From the NCBI RefSeq assembly GCF_001420915.1, contig NZ_CP013021.1, forward strand, positions 1,436,001 through 1,500,000: a stretch of 64,000 bases of DNA, read 5' to 3'. A program made the position numbers and the translations under genes. Below are positions 1 through 9,641 of the stretch, one piece after another. The DNA comes from Agarivorans gilvus (GTDB lineage: Bacteria; Pseudomonadota; Gammaproteobacteria; Enterobacterales; Celerinatantimonadaceae). The notes beneath the pieces were generated by a model. The model had not been told where the DNA came from, did not search any database, and worked only from the letters and a program-made list of their open reading frames with translations. Positions within the stretch are counted from its first letter, which is position 1. Every line of letters begins with the position of its first letter.

Positions 1-476
1 GCTAAGTCCATCCCTTTAAGACCCGGAAAAGCTTTAGCATCGGCCAGAGCTTGGGTTTCATCAAGGTTATCTCCGGCCACGATACAGCCAGCTTGAGCCC
101 CTTTTTCTCGAAGAATACGAGTCAACTTACGCGTATCGATATCGGCGATGCCGATAACATTACGCGCTTCTAAGTATTCACTTAAACTTTGCTGACTACG
201 GAAGTTACTAGCGATTAAAGGCAAATCACGAATCACCAAACCACAAGCGTGGATAGCATTCGATTCTTCATCTTCTGGGGTAGTTCCGTAGTTTCCAATA
301 TGGGGGTAAGTGAGGGTGACAATTTGGCGAGCATATGAGGGGTCAGTTAAAATTTCTTGGTATCCAGTCATCGAAGTATTGAAAACCACTTCTCCAACGG
401 CGGATCCATTGGCTCCGATTGCGGTTCCACGGAACACGGTACCGTCTTCTAATACCAGCAGTGCTGATTTGCTCAA
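1..476 (-). CDS. carA: carbamoyl-phosphate synthase small subunit, 5' part
   Basis: Glutamine amidotransferase subunit of carbamoyl-phosphate synthase, which feeds arginine and pyrimidine synthesis. Only the first ~158 codons are present; the gene runs off the low-coordinate edge. The reading frame begins SKSALLVLEDGTVFRG and continues through VGEVVFNTSMTGYQE and YGTTPEDEES, all typical of the CarA N-terminal domain. The glutaminase half lies outside. The start is TTG at 474-476, chosen because a full AGGAGG Shine-Dalgarno lies 5 nt upstream (482-487) and no ATG fits. carB is expected beyond the edge. Confidence 0.93.
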   Translation of the reverse strand, partial: MSKSALLVLEDGTVFRGTAIGANGSAVGEVVFNTSMTGYQEILTDPSYARQIVTLTYPHIGNYGTTPEDEESNAIHACGLVIRDLPLIASNFRSQQSLSEYLEARNVIGIADIDTRKLTRILREKGAQAGCIVAGDNLDETQALADAKAFPGLKGMDL

Positions 477-569
477 GGCAACCTCCTAACAAAGAACTGT
501 CGACGCGACAAAACTGAACTAAAGCTTAAACTTTAGCCCAATACGATAAAAATTTGGCAAATTCCGCGG

Positions 570-598
570 ATTATAGAGGAGATATGATTGAAGGTCTA
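570..598 (-). promoter_or_regulatory. probable sigma-70 promoter of carA
   Basis: On the minus strand a perfect TATAAT (570-575) is preceded after 17 nt by TAGACC (593-598, 4 of 6 matches to TTGACA). The predicted start gives a leader of about 85 nt. The leader contains a small CTAAAG/CTTTAG inverted repeat. No ArgR or pyrimidine-control site was identified with confidence. Confidence 0.5.
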
Positions 599-750
599 TC
601 AGTTTTTGTACAAACTTAGGAAAATAGGGTTTATTGTACGTTTGCTACCTGTAAGGCTTAAAAAAGCACATTAACTTAGTTTAATCACACCTCTCACGTG
701 TTTCTTAAACCAGCCCTAACTATTTAAATGGTGGGTACAAAAAGCAGATA

Positions 751-780
751 AAAAAAAGCCGACACTAGGTCGGCATTTTT
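751..780 (-). terminator. intrinsic terminator of the pullulanase gene
   Basis: A 6-bp GC-rich stem (758-763 with 769-774) has a 5-nt loop, an A-run on one side and a T-run on the other. It ends the pullulanase transcript 17 nt after its stop codon. The rest of 477-796 holds only the carA leader and promoter. Confidence 0.85.
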
Positions 781-796
781 CTTACAGCATATTTAC

Positions 797-3700
797 TTAT
801 TGGCTAACAGTTAGCACCGGTGCGCTCTCGTCTGAAGTATCCAATGTAAAGATATAGGTTCCATCAGCAGGAATATCGAAGGTCATATTCGCGCTTGCTG
901 AACCCGCATCTAAAGTGACAGGCGTATCTAGCGTTACTGCAGCATCAGCACCGAAGTTAATAGTATCAGTCCAAGCTGCATCAGCCACTTTCATTTCCAC
1001 GCTACCTGCAGTTAAATCCAAACTTAAGGTGTAAGTATTTGCAGCAGAGTAAGTAAACTTAGCATTAGAGTCCTCTGCAGGAGTATCCCATGTAGTTACC
1101 GTACCACGTAAATAGATATCAGCAGTGTATGTTGGAGTTAAAGCTTCGTCTACTTTAGTTACCGACAATACAGCTCGGTCAGTATCATCTTCAGTGAACA
1201 CGTAGCTTGCATCCAATACAAATTTGTATTTACCCGCTTCTGTTACAGGTAACAGACAGTTGTTTTCAGTTCCTAAGTCAATTGAACCTTCAGCTTGAGT
1301 AGCCCAGTCACAACCGAAATTAGGACCTGACCAATCTGCATTGCCATTGGCAAATTTAAACTGATGATCAGAACTGTCTTCTGTAGGTTCTACGTTAATA
1401 ATGGCTTCATAAACACCGTTACCAACGAAAGTCATGGCATAAGCAGAGTCCAGAGGAGCATCCCAAGAGCTAATTGTTCCTCGAATATATAAGGTTTCGT
1501 TAAATGGAGGAATGCTACTTACATCCTTGTTAGACATATCTACAGGAAGACCAGTACCTTGTGCTTCACCTTGTGGCTGAACAAATACCGCTGTAGTACG
1601 TGCTGGTACGGTAAAGCTACCATCGGCAAAGCTTGCGCCTTGCACTACACTGTCGGCAGAGGTTTGTTGAACTTCATGCAGTTCAAAGCCAGTGGCTCCT
1701 TCGATTGGGAATACCTGTTCTTCGCTAGTTGCGTTGAGAATAACTACAATAGCATCATTGTTTGCATCTAAATCAGCTCCAGCACTAGTACCGTCATCAA
1801 TAGACATAACAATTAAGCCTTGAACTTGCTCAGTTCCTACGTTGCGGAAGTCAACACGGGCTTGAACATCGTCAGCTGTTGCTAAACGGAATAATGGGCT
1901 GCTAGAACGCATGGTTAGCAACTCTAGGAACTGCTCTTTAGTCAAATCAATATCTGCGGCGGCAGGCTTAGCCGTTTCATCGCCTATGATTTGCTGAATT
2001 AGCTCCCAGTTTGCCGCATCTTTGTCTTCGCGAGGTAAGCCAACATTCCAGTTATTATCGCTACCGTCAAAGCGAACGCGGTTAAACCAATCGCCAGAAT
2101 CGTAGCTGTCACGTTGCATAGATTTAGAGCGAAGCAGCTCAGAACCCATGTGAATAAATGGAATACCTTGACCTAGCATAACCGTAGACAAGCTTACTGT
2201 TTGCATACGCGCACGGTCTGCAGCAGAAGTTCCAGTAGCAAGTTTATAGGCGTTGTTGTCCCACAAGGTTTGGTTATCGTGCTTAGATACATAAGAAATG
2301 TTTTCTGATGGACTTAAGGTATAACCGGCTTTCGCTCCATTGTAATCAACATCTTCACCACGCTTAGTATTACCTTCGGCATCAAGCAAAACAAATTTCT
2401 GCAAATTACCTGCCATACCTAGGCGAACAAGATCTTGATTGTGAAGCGCATCTTCACGGAAACCTTCTTCATCATCAGCATTCAACTCATTTAAAGTATC
2501 GGCATTGCCAAAACCTTGAGTTTCACGAATACCAGTTCCACTATCAAACGGGCTACCACCACGTACTGCATCACGTAAACGGTCAGAGAAGGTACCAATT
2601 CCCGTACCAGCCATGTTCCACTGAGTTGATTGGGTAAAGCGAGCGTCACCAGTTACTTCACCAAAGTCCCAGCCTTCACCGTAGAATAGAGTGTTGTCAT
2701 CGACTTCGCGAACAGCTGCTAAGGCGTCTACCATCAAATCTTTAGGCTGGTGACCCATTAAGTCGAAACGGAAACCGTCAACGTTGTACTCTTCTGCCCA
2801 AGTCACTAATGAATCAGTCATTAGTTTACCCATCATTAGGTTTTCTGTGGCCGTATTGTCACAACATGTTGAAGTTTCTACGCCACCAGTATTCACGTTA
2901 CGACGGTGGTAATATCCAGGGACGATTTTATCCAATACTGATTTGTCGTTAACACCCGAAGCGTTGGTATGGTTGTACACCACATCCATAACAATCTTCA
3001 AGCCCATATCATGAGTGGCTTTCACCATTTGGCGGAACTCTTTGATACGAGTAGTACCTTCAGCATCAGTAGCGTAGCTACCTTCTGGTACAGTGTAATG
3101 GTAAGGGTCGTAACCCCAGTTGAAGCTATCCAAGGCGCGTAAATCGCCCATTAGCGCTTGCGCATCTCCCGTTGTAGGGTCAAAGCTGGCCAATTTAGCT
3201 TCAATAGTGCCTGAAGCATCAGCACAGTAACCATCAGTTTTTTGCAGCTCAGTACATAGGTCTGCCAATGGCGCATCAATATCAATGGCATTTTCTTCGT
3301 CTACTGTTGCAATATCAAAAGCAGGAAGAATGTGTAAGGTAGTTAAACCTGCTTCTTTTAGCTCTTGTAGGTGAGATACAGACTCACGCTCGGCTTCAGT
3401 AAGCGCTAGGTATTTACCATTGTACGCAGGTGTTCCAAGCTGATCACTAAAGCTGAAATCACGTAGATGAGACTCATACAATACGTGGTCAACATCGTTT
3501 TCTAATACTGGGCGAACATCTTCATCCCAACCTGCAGGTTTAGTGTCAGCGGCATCTAGATCCACAACCAGTGAATAAAGTGAGTTAGTTGAAAGCGCCA
3601 ACGAGTATGGGTCTGTCACCATACGGGTTTCAATCTGTTTGGTAGTTGGATGATAAACCGTTACTTCGTAGCGGTAGTATTTACCCACAGCACCAGCTTG

Positions 3701-4780
3701 CTCAGCTGACCAAACACCATTGGCCGCTTCAGTCATGGTTACGGCTTCACCAGCAGAACTCATGTCTTCATTGTATAAGTACAATTTAACGCTTTGTGCG
3801 GTAGGTGCCCATACTTTGAAGGTTACATCATCACCAGAAACAATAGCGCCCAGCTTTTCGTTAAGGGCACCTGTTTCACCTTCCACGAATACCGCGTCAA
3901 TGACACCAGGTTTTTGTACTTGAGTAGCTGCAGTCGCTACGCCCTCAGCGTCTTTTGCTACAACAACAATTTGGCTTTTCAGAATTTGTTTTAGCGTTGC
4001 TTCATCTACATTAATCTTAGCTGCCGCTAAACCAGCTAAGTGAGGGAAACGAGCTTTTAGGGTATCACCTATCTCGCCCGCGTTTAACTCAACGGCCGTA
4101 CCACCTTTCACAATTTTGCTATCCGGATCCATAGCGATGCCGTTATTTGGATCATAACGTAGCTCTAAAGCAGTGGCATTGGCTGCGCCTTCCCAAGCGA
4201 TGGTAGTGGCATCTAGCCAATGAGCTTTGGCACCATCAATAGCGACAGGACGCTCAGCTATAGGGGTATAAAATAATTCACTGCTACCATCAAAACCAAA
4301 TACGCCACGAGCATCATCAAGCTGGGCCAACTCAATTTTGGAATCAGCGCTACCGAAGGCTTTATCATCTCCGTTATGAAGAATGAAGTTCATACATTCA
4401 TAAGGGTCATTCGCTTCAGTATCAATCTGAAGCACGTAGTAAGCACCGTAGGTCTCACTAATACCAGTAGCAGGGAAGGGTGAATTCCAAGAGGTCTCAC
4501 CATCGATGCCCATTCCGTCTAAATCAATACTGGCACAAGCGGCATTGTTCCAAAGGTGTAAGCCCCAGCCGTCATAAGCAGACTCATCTACACGTTCGTG
4601 CGCTTCATCGCGTTTGTAATAGAGAACGACTTCGTTATCAGCCGCAGTGTATAGACCTTCGATGACGTTGCCGCCACCACCACCACTAGTATTATCATCA
4701 CTACTTCCACAAGCCGCTAGCAATGCCGTCGCTAGAACGGGCATGGTAAGCCTTGCTAGCCTACTAATTTTTATATCCAT
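797..4780 (-). CDS. secreted lipoprotein pullulanase (GH13 alpha-1,6-glucosidase)
   Basis: Debranching enzyme for pullulan, glycogen or starch, 1327 aa. The N-terminus is a lipoprotein signal with lipobox LLAAC followed by a Gly/Ser linker, so it should be anchored to a membrane or the cell surface. Domains in order: a PUD/CBM41-like starch-binding module (~40-180), an N-terminal and CBM48-like region (~300-410), a GH13 barrel, and two related C-terminal beta modules beginning LYIRGTISSWD (~1097) and IYLRGTVTTWD (~1222). GH13 motifs visible are MDVVYNHT, the nucleophile Asp in DGFRFDLMG (~672), the acid/base Glu in FYGEGWDFGE (~703) and KHDNQTLWD (~834). A purine-rich RBS precedes the ATG. 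It is a single gene with its own terminator. Two LacI-type operators upstream suggest maltose- or glucan-responsive control. Confidence 0.93.
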   Translation of the reverse strand: MDIKISRLARLTMPVLATALLAACGSSDDNTSGGGGGNVIEGLYTAADNEVVLYYKRDEAHERVDESAYDGWGLHLWNNAACASIDLDGMGIDGETSWNSPFPATGISETYGAYYVLQIDTEANDPYECMNFILHNGDDKAFGSADSKIELAQLDDARGVFGFDGSSELFYTPIAERPVAIDGAKAHWLDATTIAWEGAANATALELRYDPNNGIAMDPDSKIVKGGTAVELNAGEIGDTLKARFPHLAGLAAAKINVDEATLKQILKSQIVVVAKDAEGVATAATQVQKPGVIDAVFVEGETGALNEKLGAIVSGDDVTFKVWAPTAQSVKLYLYNEDMSSAGEAVTMTEAANGVWSAEQAGAVGKYYRYEVTVYHPTTKQIETRMVTDPYSLALSTNSLYSLVVDLDAADTKPAGWDEDVRPVLENDVDHVLYESHLRDFSFSDQLGTPAYNGKYLALTEAERESVSHLQELKEAGLTTLHILPAFDIATVDEENAIDIDAPLADLCTELQKTDGYCADASGTIEAKLASFDPTTGDAQALMGDLRALDSFNWGYDPYHYTVPEGSYATDAEGTTRIKEFRQMVKATHDMGLKIVMDVVYNHTNASGVNDKSVLDKIVPGYYHRRNVNTGGVETSTCCDNTATENLMMGKLMTDSLVTWAEEYNVDGFRFDLMGHQPKDLMVDALAAVREVDDNTLFYGEGWDFGEVTGDARFTQSTQWNMAGTGIGTFSDRLRDAVRGGSPFDSGTGIRETQGFGNADTLNELNADDEEGFREDALHNQDLVRLGMAGNLQKFVLLDAEGNTKRGEDVDYNGAKAGYTLSPSENISYVSKHDNQTLWDNNAYKLATGTSAADRARMQTVSLSTVMLGQGIPFIHMGSELLRSKSMQRDSYDSGDWFNRVRFDGSDNNWNVGLPREDKDAANWELIQQIIGDETAKPAAADIDLTKEQFLELLTMRSSSPLFRLATADDVQARVDFRNVGTEQVQGLIVMSIDDGTSAGADLDANNDAIVVILNATSEEQVFPIEGATGFELHEVQQTSADSVVQGASFADGSFTVPARTTAVFVQPQGEAQGTGLPVDMSNKDVSSIPPFNETLYIRGTISSWDAPLDSAYAMTFVGNGVYEAIINVEPTEDSSDHQFKFANGNADWSGPNFGCDWATQAEGSIDLGTENNCLLPVTEAGKYKFVLDASYVFTEDDTDRAVLSVTKVDEALTPTYTADIYLRGTVTTWDTPAEDSNAKFTYSAANTYTLSLDLTAGSVEMKVADAAWTDTINFGADAAVTLDTPVTLDAGSASANMTFDIPADGTYIFTLDTSDESAPVLTVSQ

Positions 4781-4997
4781 GTCAGCCTTTCCTTTCCTTT
4801 TACTGAGCCAATACTCAGTAAGTGAATGTTTTTATGTATGGGTTTGATTGACTCTCGCCTTCCATAGAGCGAGATGCCCAATAAGGTAGAAGTTCACGAA
4901 AAAAAGGACTGTGACGACAGCGTAACTTTGGGTAACAGAGCGTTACATTAGTGTGTTTTTTATGGGCTTTGTGAGGCCGTTCAAAGAACAATAAACT

Positions 4998-5035
4998 TGA
5001 AAACGATTTCAGAAAAGCTTCTGATAACGTTTTCA
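4998..5035. promoter_or_regulatory. tandem LacI-family operator-like palindromes
   Basis: Two 14-bp palindromes with a central CG lie 24 bp apart centre to centre: TGAAAACGATTTCA (4998-5011) and TGATAACGTTTTCA (5022-5035). Each half-site differs from its partner by one base. The form fits LacI/GalR-family repressors such as the MalR type of marine gammaproteobacteria. They lie about 220-255 bp upstream of the pullulanase start. The assignment to a named regulator is inference. Confidence 0.55.
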
Positions 5036-5078
5036 AAGAGGTATTTAGAATAAAATACTGTGATTTATTTTTGAGTAT

Positions 5079-5104
5079 AAAAAAACGCCACTCAGTGGCG
5101 TTTA
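5079..5104 (-). terminator. intrinsic terminator of dapB
   Basis: A 7-bp stem ACGCCAC/GTGGCGT (5085-5091 with 5095-5101) with a 3-nt loop is flanked by an A-run and, on the minus strand, a T-run. It sits just after the dapB stop. Confidence 0.85.
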
Positions 5105-5128
5105 AAAAACAGACAAAAATACAGCAGC

Positions 5129-5941
5129 TTACTCATTTAAGCCGAGTACATCTCGCATATTAAACAAGCCATTCGGCTTATCTTTTAACCAAATTGCAGC
5201 TCTCACTGCACCATTAGCAAAAGTCATTCGACTTGAGGCCTTATGGGTAATTTCCACTCGCTCGCCAATATCGGCAAACATGGCTGTATGTTCGCCAACT
5301 AAATCGCCTGCTCGAATAGTAGCAAAGCCAATGGTATCGCGATCTCGTTCGCCGGTGATTCCCTCGCGCCCATAAACAGCCACTTTTTTAAGATCTCGTC
5401 CAAGAGTATCGGCAATCACTTCGCCCATACCCAATGCGGTACCCGAGGGCGCATCTACTTTATGGCGGTGGTGGCCTTCGATAATTTCGATATCGGTATA
5501 ATCGCCCATCACCTTAGCGGCCACTTCCAACAGTTTAAAGACCAAGTTAACCCCTACGCTCATATTTGGAGCAAACATAATGGCGATATCTTCGGCGGCG
5601 TTTTGTAATTGCTGTTTTTGCTCATCACTGAAGCCGGTGGTACCGATCACCATTTTTTTACCATTGGCTCTAGCCCACTCGACATGGCTCAAAGTGACCG
5701 CTGGAGCAGTAAAGTCGATGATCACATCAATATCATCTTTCGCTTGCTCGATATTATCAACAATGGCAATGTCTAACTTGCCTAACCCAGCGAGTTCTCC
5801 CGCGTCAACGCCAATTAAGCTAGAACCGGGTCGCTCGGTAGCAGCCCCTAAACAGGTATCTGGGCTTTGATTTACTGCTTCCAATAAATTTTTACCCATA
5901 CGTCCATTACAGCCAACAATCGCCACACGTACCTGCGACAT
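5129..5941 (-). CDS. dapB: 4-hydroxy-tetrahydrodipicolinate reductase
   Basis: NAD(P)H-dependent reductase of the diaminopimelate and lysine pathway, 270 aa, the usual DapB length. The Rossmann motif VGCNGRMG is at the N-terminus. The catalytic segment EGHHRHKVDAPSGTALG carries the His pair and Lys of the family, and HKASSRMTFA is near the C-terminus. The ATG at 5939-5941 is preferred over an in-frame start 21 nt upstream because AGGAGA lies at proper spacing before it and the family begins at this point. It is monocistronic with its own terminator. Confidence 0.96.
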   Translation of the reverse strand: MSQVRVAIVGCNGRMGKNLLEAVNQSPDTCLGAATERPGSSLIGVDAGELAGLGKLDIAIVDNIEQAKDDIDVIIDFTAPAVTLSHVEWARANGKKMVIGTTGFSDEQKQQLQNAAEDIAIMFAPNMSVGVNLVFKLLEVAAKVMGDYTDIEIIEGHHRHKVDAPSGTALGMGEVIADTLGRDLKKVAVYGREGITGERDRDTIGFATIRAGDLVGEHTAMFADIGERVEITHKASSRMTFANGAVRAAIWLKDKPNGLFNMRDVLGLNE

Positions 5942-6121
5942 AGTTACTCTCCTTTTAAGCAAGCCTTCACGCCAAATTTTGTGGCTCGACTATAACAAAG
6001 CAACAACTATAAAACGAGACTAAGCCACAGATCTATTGCCGTGAAAGCTAAGGTGTTTCCCTCGCTTACGCCCCAAGCTAAAAACGGTAGTAGTTATTGT
6101 TAACGATACTCCGCTACGCCC

Positions 6122-6961
6122 TTAAGCCGCTTGGCTAGATTTCACTAACTTGGGCTTAGTCTTTTTTTCAGTTTGGGCTGGATTACGCTGGCGTTCATAT
6201 AAGAACTTCAAGACCTGAGAACGGTAATGGTTGTATTCACTATCGTCGGCCAAGGCAACTCGGTCGCGAGGCCGAGCCAACTTAACTTCTAATACTTCAC
6301 CCACGGTGGCCGCTGGGCCATTGGTCATCATCACAATCTTGTCTGACAACAGCACCGCTTCATCCACGTCATGAGTAATCATAATCACGGTATTATTTAA
6401 CTCTTGCTGGATCTCCATCAGCGAGTCTTGCAAATGCGCCCGTGTCAGCGCATCCAAAGCGCCGAAAGGCTCATCCATTAACAGTACTTTGGGCTGCATC
6501 GCCAAGGCCCGCGCTATGCCTACCCGCTGCTTCATGCCCCCAGATATTTCGTCTGGGCGCTTATGCATGGCATGGCTCATGTGTACCAATTCCAAGTTAT
6601 GTTCTATCCACTGCTTCATTTCAGCCTTAGACTTTTGCCCCTTAAACACTTCTTTTACCGCTAATTCCACATTTTGATATGCAGTTAACCATGGTAATAA
6701 AGAATGGTTTTGAAACACCACGGCGCGATCAGGCCCTGGTTGGTATACTTCTTTGCCTTCCAATACCACGCCGCCTTCGCTGGCGTTATATAATCCGGCA
6801 ACAATATTAAGCACCGTTGATTTACCGCAGCCGGAGTGGCCAATCAATGACACAAACTCCCCTTTGGCGATATTTAGATCAACCCCATCCAAGGCTCGGA
6901 AAGGGCCATTTTTAGTAGGAAAATCAATACTAACGTGGTCTATTTCTAAATACTGAGACAT
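6122..6961 (-). CDS. nitrate/bicarbonate-type ABC transporter ATPase (NrtD/CmpD-like)
   Basis: ATP-binding subunit of an anion importer, 279 aa. It shows Walker A GHSGCGKST, signature SGGMKQRVGIARA and Walker B VLLMDEPFGALD with the following ITHDVDEA switch. It resembles NrtD/CmpD/SsuB/TauB ATPases. It lacks the fused substrate-binding domain of NrtC. An AGGAAA RBS precedes the ATG. It is the last gene of a three-gene operon, 15 nt after the permease. Nitrate is the likeliest substrate because the partner binding protein is NrtA-like, but bicarbonate or cyanate cannot be excluded. Confidence 0.88.
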   Translation of the reverse strand: MSQYLEIDHVSIDFPTKNGPFRALDGVDLNIAKGEFVSLIGHSGCGKSTVLNIVAGLYNASEGGVVLEGKEVYQPGPDRAVVFQNHSLLPWLTAYQNVELAVKEVFKGQKSKAEMKQWIEHNLELVHMSHAMHKRPDEISGGMKQRVGIARALAMQPKVLLMDEPFGALDALTRAHLQDSLMEIQQELNNTVIMITHDVDEAVLLSDKIVMMTNGPAATVGEVLEVKLARPRDRVALADDSEYNHYRSQVLKFLYERQRNPAQTEKKTKPKLVKSSQAA

Positions 6962-6976
6962 AACTATTTCCTCTTC

Positions 6977-7999
6977 CTAGCGGGCACTTTCCGGTGTCGA
7001 GTGAGAAATCACTTTTTGTAAACTCACCATCAACCAATCCAATACATAACCAATTAAACCTATCACCACCACGGCTACCATGATCCGCCCCAATGAATCC
7101 GAACTACCATTTTGGAATTCATCCCAAACAAACTTACCTAGGCCAGGGTTTTGCGCTAACATTTCCGCCGCAATCAACACCATCCAACCAATGCCCAAAG
7201 AAATACGTAAGCCGGTAAAAATCATCGGCAGTGAAGCTGGTATCGCGATTTTGAAAACTTGTTTACTCCAATGAAGTTGAATCACTCGACCAACATTCAA
7301 CCAATCTTTATCAATAGAGGCCACGCCAGTAGCCGTGTTGATTAAAGTGGGCCACAGTGAACACAGGGTCACGGTGATCGCCGAGGTCACAAAAGACTTA
7401 GAAAACATCGGCTCATCGCTGATATATACGGCACTTACCACCATGGTGACAATAGGCAACCAGGCCAGCGGAGATACCGGCTTTAACACCTGAATTAAGG
7501 GGCTAATCGCGGCATATAGCTTTTTGTTTAAACCACAAGCCACGCCTATGGGAATAGCAATCAAACTGGCTAAAATAAACCCGGTAAACACCGTATACAA
7601 ACTGGTAATAATTTGATCAAAAAAGGTTTCTTTGCCGGTATAGGGTCTAATTTTCACCTCGGCATCGGGGTTCTTCGCCAACTTTTTAGCGTTGCGCTCT
7701 TCTTGGCGTTGATAAAACGCTTCTGCTTTGGCCCGTTCTTCTTTGTGCTCCAGCACTAAACCCTGATATTGCTGCCATACTTCAGCAGGCCCCGGCAAAG
7801 TACCTAAACTGGTTTGCACCTTGGCGGCCGATACACTCCACAGCAGCAAAAATACTACAATGGCCAATATCGGTAAGCCAAGGCGCTCAAAGATGTCACT
7901 CAATTGCTGCTTGGGGTTTTCACCGCTAGCAAGACGAACCAACGGAACCATTGGGCTTAAACCCACCGTTTCTAATGAATGAATTAATTTATCTTTCAT
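6977..7999 (-). CDS. nrtB: nitrate-type ABC transporter permease (NrtB-like)
   Basis: Inner-membrane permease of the BPD_transp_1 family, 340 aa, longer than minimal permeases because of an N-terminal extension. That extension has one hydrophobic segment (~40-60) and a charged stretch with KVQTSLGTLPGPAEV. The remaining segments form the transporter core, with the EAA-loop region around INTATGVASIDKDWLNVGR. The ATG at 7997-7999 was chosen because AGGAG lies upstream and the 17 extra residues of the longer frame look non-coding. It lies between nrtA (63 nt) and the ATPase gene (15 nt). Confidence 0.88.
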   Translation of the reverse strand: MKDKLIHSLETVGLSPMVPLVRLASGENPKQQLSDIFERLGLPILAIVVFLLLWSVSAAKVQTSLGTLPGPAEVWQQYQGLVLEHKEERAKAEAFYQRQEERNAKKLAKNPDAEVKIRPYTGKETFFDQIITSLYTVFTGFILASLIAIPIGVACGLNKKLYAAISPLIQVLKPVSPLAWLPIVTMVVSAVYISDEPMFSKSFVTSAITVTLCSLWPTLINTATGVASIDKDWLNVGRVIQLHWSKQVFKIAIPASLPMIFTGLRISLGIGWMVLIAAEMLAQNPGLGKFVWDEFQNGSSDSLGRIMVAVVVIGLIGYVLDWLMVSLQKVISHSTPESAR

Positions 8000-8062
8000 C
8001 ACTACCACTCCTATTGCGCTTGGTGAGCATACACGCCACCAAGCGCTCACTTAACCGATAAC

Positions 8063-9448
8063 TTAAAGGGTGTCGTCTTGTTTTAGGCCAATGGCAAATT
8101 TATCTAAATAAGCATTGGGCTGTGTTCCATCGTAAACAATGTTGTCAATGAAATGCTTTTGCGGTGGCTTGAAGCCGGTTTCAGTGGCAAAGTCTGGAAA
8201 CGCACTGGCCTCAATGACACCTTCTGCAATTAACTCTTTAGCGGCTAGCGCATAGATATCTGGGCGATACACCTTCTTAGCGATATCCATGTACCACGAG
8301 TCGGGCTTGCTATCAGAAATTTGTCCCCAGCGGCGCATTTGGGTTAAGTACCAAATAGCGTCACTGTAGTAGGGGTAAGTCGCGTTATAACGAAAGAATA
8401 CGTTGAAATCCGGCACCTCTCGCTTATCACCTTTTTCATATTCAAAGGTTCCCGTCATGCTGTTAGCAATAACCTCGTAGTCGGCCCCAACATATTGGCT
8501 TTTTGACAAGATTTTAACCGCTTCGGGGCGATTCTTATTGTTCTCATCGTCCAACCACTTGGCAGCACGGATCATCGCCTTAACCACTCGAATATGGGTA
8601 TTTGGGTATTCATCGGCCCAAGCTTTGCTTACACCAAATACTTTCTCTGGATTGTCTTTCCAAATTTCGTAATCGGTTACTACCGGTACGCCAATACCTT
8701 TAAATACCGCTTGTTGGTTCCAAGGTTCACCTACGCAATAGCCGTAAATGGTGCCCGCTTCCATGGTGGATGGCATTTGTGGTGGTGGAGTGACCGAAAG
8801 TAGCGCTTGGGCATCAATTTTTCCTGAGGTATCACCCTTGTGTGGCGCATAGTAGCCAGGATGAATGCCACCGGCAGCCAGCCAGTAACGCAGTTCATAA
8901 TTGTGAGTCGAGACTGGGAACACCATTCCCATGTTGAAGGGCTTGCCCTGTTTAATATAGCTATCAACAACTGGCTTAAGCGCATCGGCCTTAATCGGGT
9001 GAACAGGCTTGCCATCTTCATGCGGAACGTGGGGCTTCATTTGCGCCCAAATGTCATTAGACACGGTAATCGCATTACCGTTTAAATCCATACTAAAGGC
9101 AGTAATAATGTCAGCCTTAGTACCAAAACCAATAGTGGCACCTAGCGGTTGCCCTGCTAGCATGTGGGCACCATCTAATTCACCGGTGATAACGCGGTCA
9201 AGCAGCACCTTCCAGTTGGCTTGAGCCTCTAACTGAACGTACAATCCTTCGTCTTCGAAATAGCCCTTTTCATAGGCGATCGCCAAAGGTGCCATATCGG
9301 TTAATTTAATAAAGCCAAACTTAAGATCTTCTTTTTCCGGCTCGCCTATTTCGGCGTGACTATAAGCCACCACACTACTACTGATTAAGGCAGCGCTGAT
9401 GCTGGCTTTAATGATGTGACTAAAACGCTTAGGGCTAAATTTGTGCAT
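8063..9448 (-). CDS. nrtA: nitrate-type ABC transporter substrate-binding protein (NrtA-like)
   Basis: Periplasmic binding protein of the NrtA/CmpA family, 461 aa. The N-terminus has a signal peptide with cleavage expected near AYSHA. Family features visible are LKFGFIKLTDMAPLAIAYEKG, HMLAGQPLGATIGFG, PVSTHNYELRYWLAAGGI and GYCVGEPWNQQAV. It is first in the operon and transcribed from a sigma-54-type promoter. Known family members bind nitrate, nitrite or bicarbonate. Nitrate is favoured here because the promoter type indicates nitrogen control. No nitrate reductase gene is in the window. Confidence 0.9.
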   Translation of the reverse strand: MHKFSPKRFSHIIKASISAALISSSVVAYSHAEIGEPEKEDLKFGFIKLTDMAPLAIAYEKGYFEDEGLYVQLEAQANWKVLLDRVITGELDGAHMLAGQPLGATIGFGTKADIITAFSMDLNGNAITVSNDIWAQMKPHVPHEDGKPVHPIKADALKPVVDSYIKQGKPFNMGMVFPVSTHNYELRYWLAAGGIHPGYYAPHKGDTSGKIDAQALLSVTPPPQMPSTMEAGTIYGYCVGEPWNQQAVFKGIGVPVVTDYEIWKDNPEKVFGVSKAWADEYPNTHIRVVKAMIRAAKWLDDENNKNRPEAVKILSKSQYVGADYEVIANSMTGTFEYEKGDKREVPDFNVFFRYNATYPYYSDAIWYLTQMRRWGQISDSKPDSWYMDIAKKVYRPDIYALAAKELIAEGVIEASAFPDFATETGFKPPQKHFIDNIVYDGTQPNAYLDKFAIGLKQDDTL

Positions 9449-9515
9449 TCCTTGCTCCTGCTACTGCAAAACTACCAATCGAGGTAGAACCAAAATGTTG
9501 CTACACACTCAGGGT

Positions 9516-9531
9516 TGCCAAGGTCGTGCCA
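9516..9531 (-). promoter_or_regulatory. nrtA: sigma-54 promoter of the nrt operon
   Basis: The minus strand reads TGGCACGACCTTGGCA. It has the invariant GG (-24) and GC (-12) at the correct spacing and only one mismatch to TGGCACGNNNNTTGCA. The predicted start near 9505 leaves a leader of about 57 nt before nrtA. Confidence 0.8.
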
Positions 9532-9641
9532 AGATCCAGATCACATTTTTTTAACACTACAAATCATTAACTTATAAAAATCTTTACCTCTAAAGGAGTA
9601 TTCGTATTTTTTTAATAAATTCACTAACTTAGAACAAAAGC

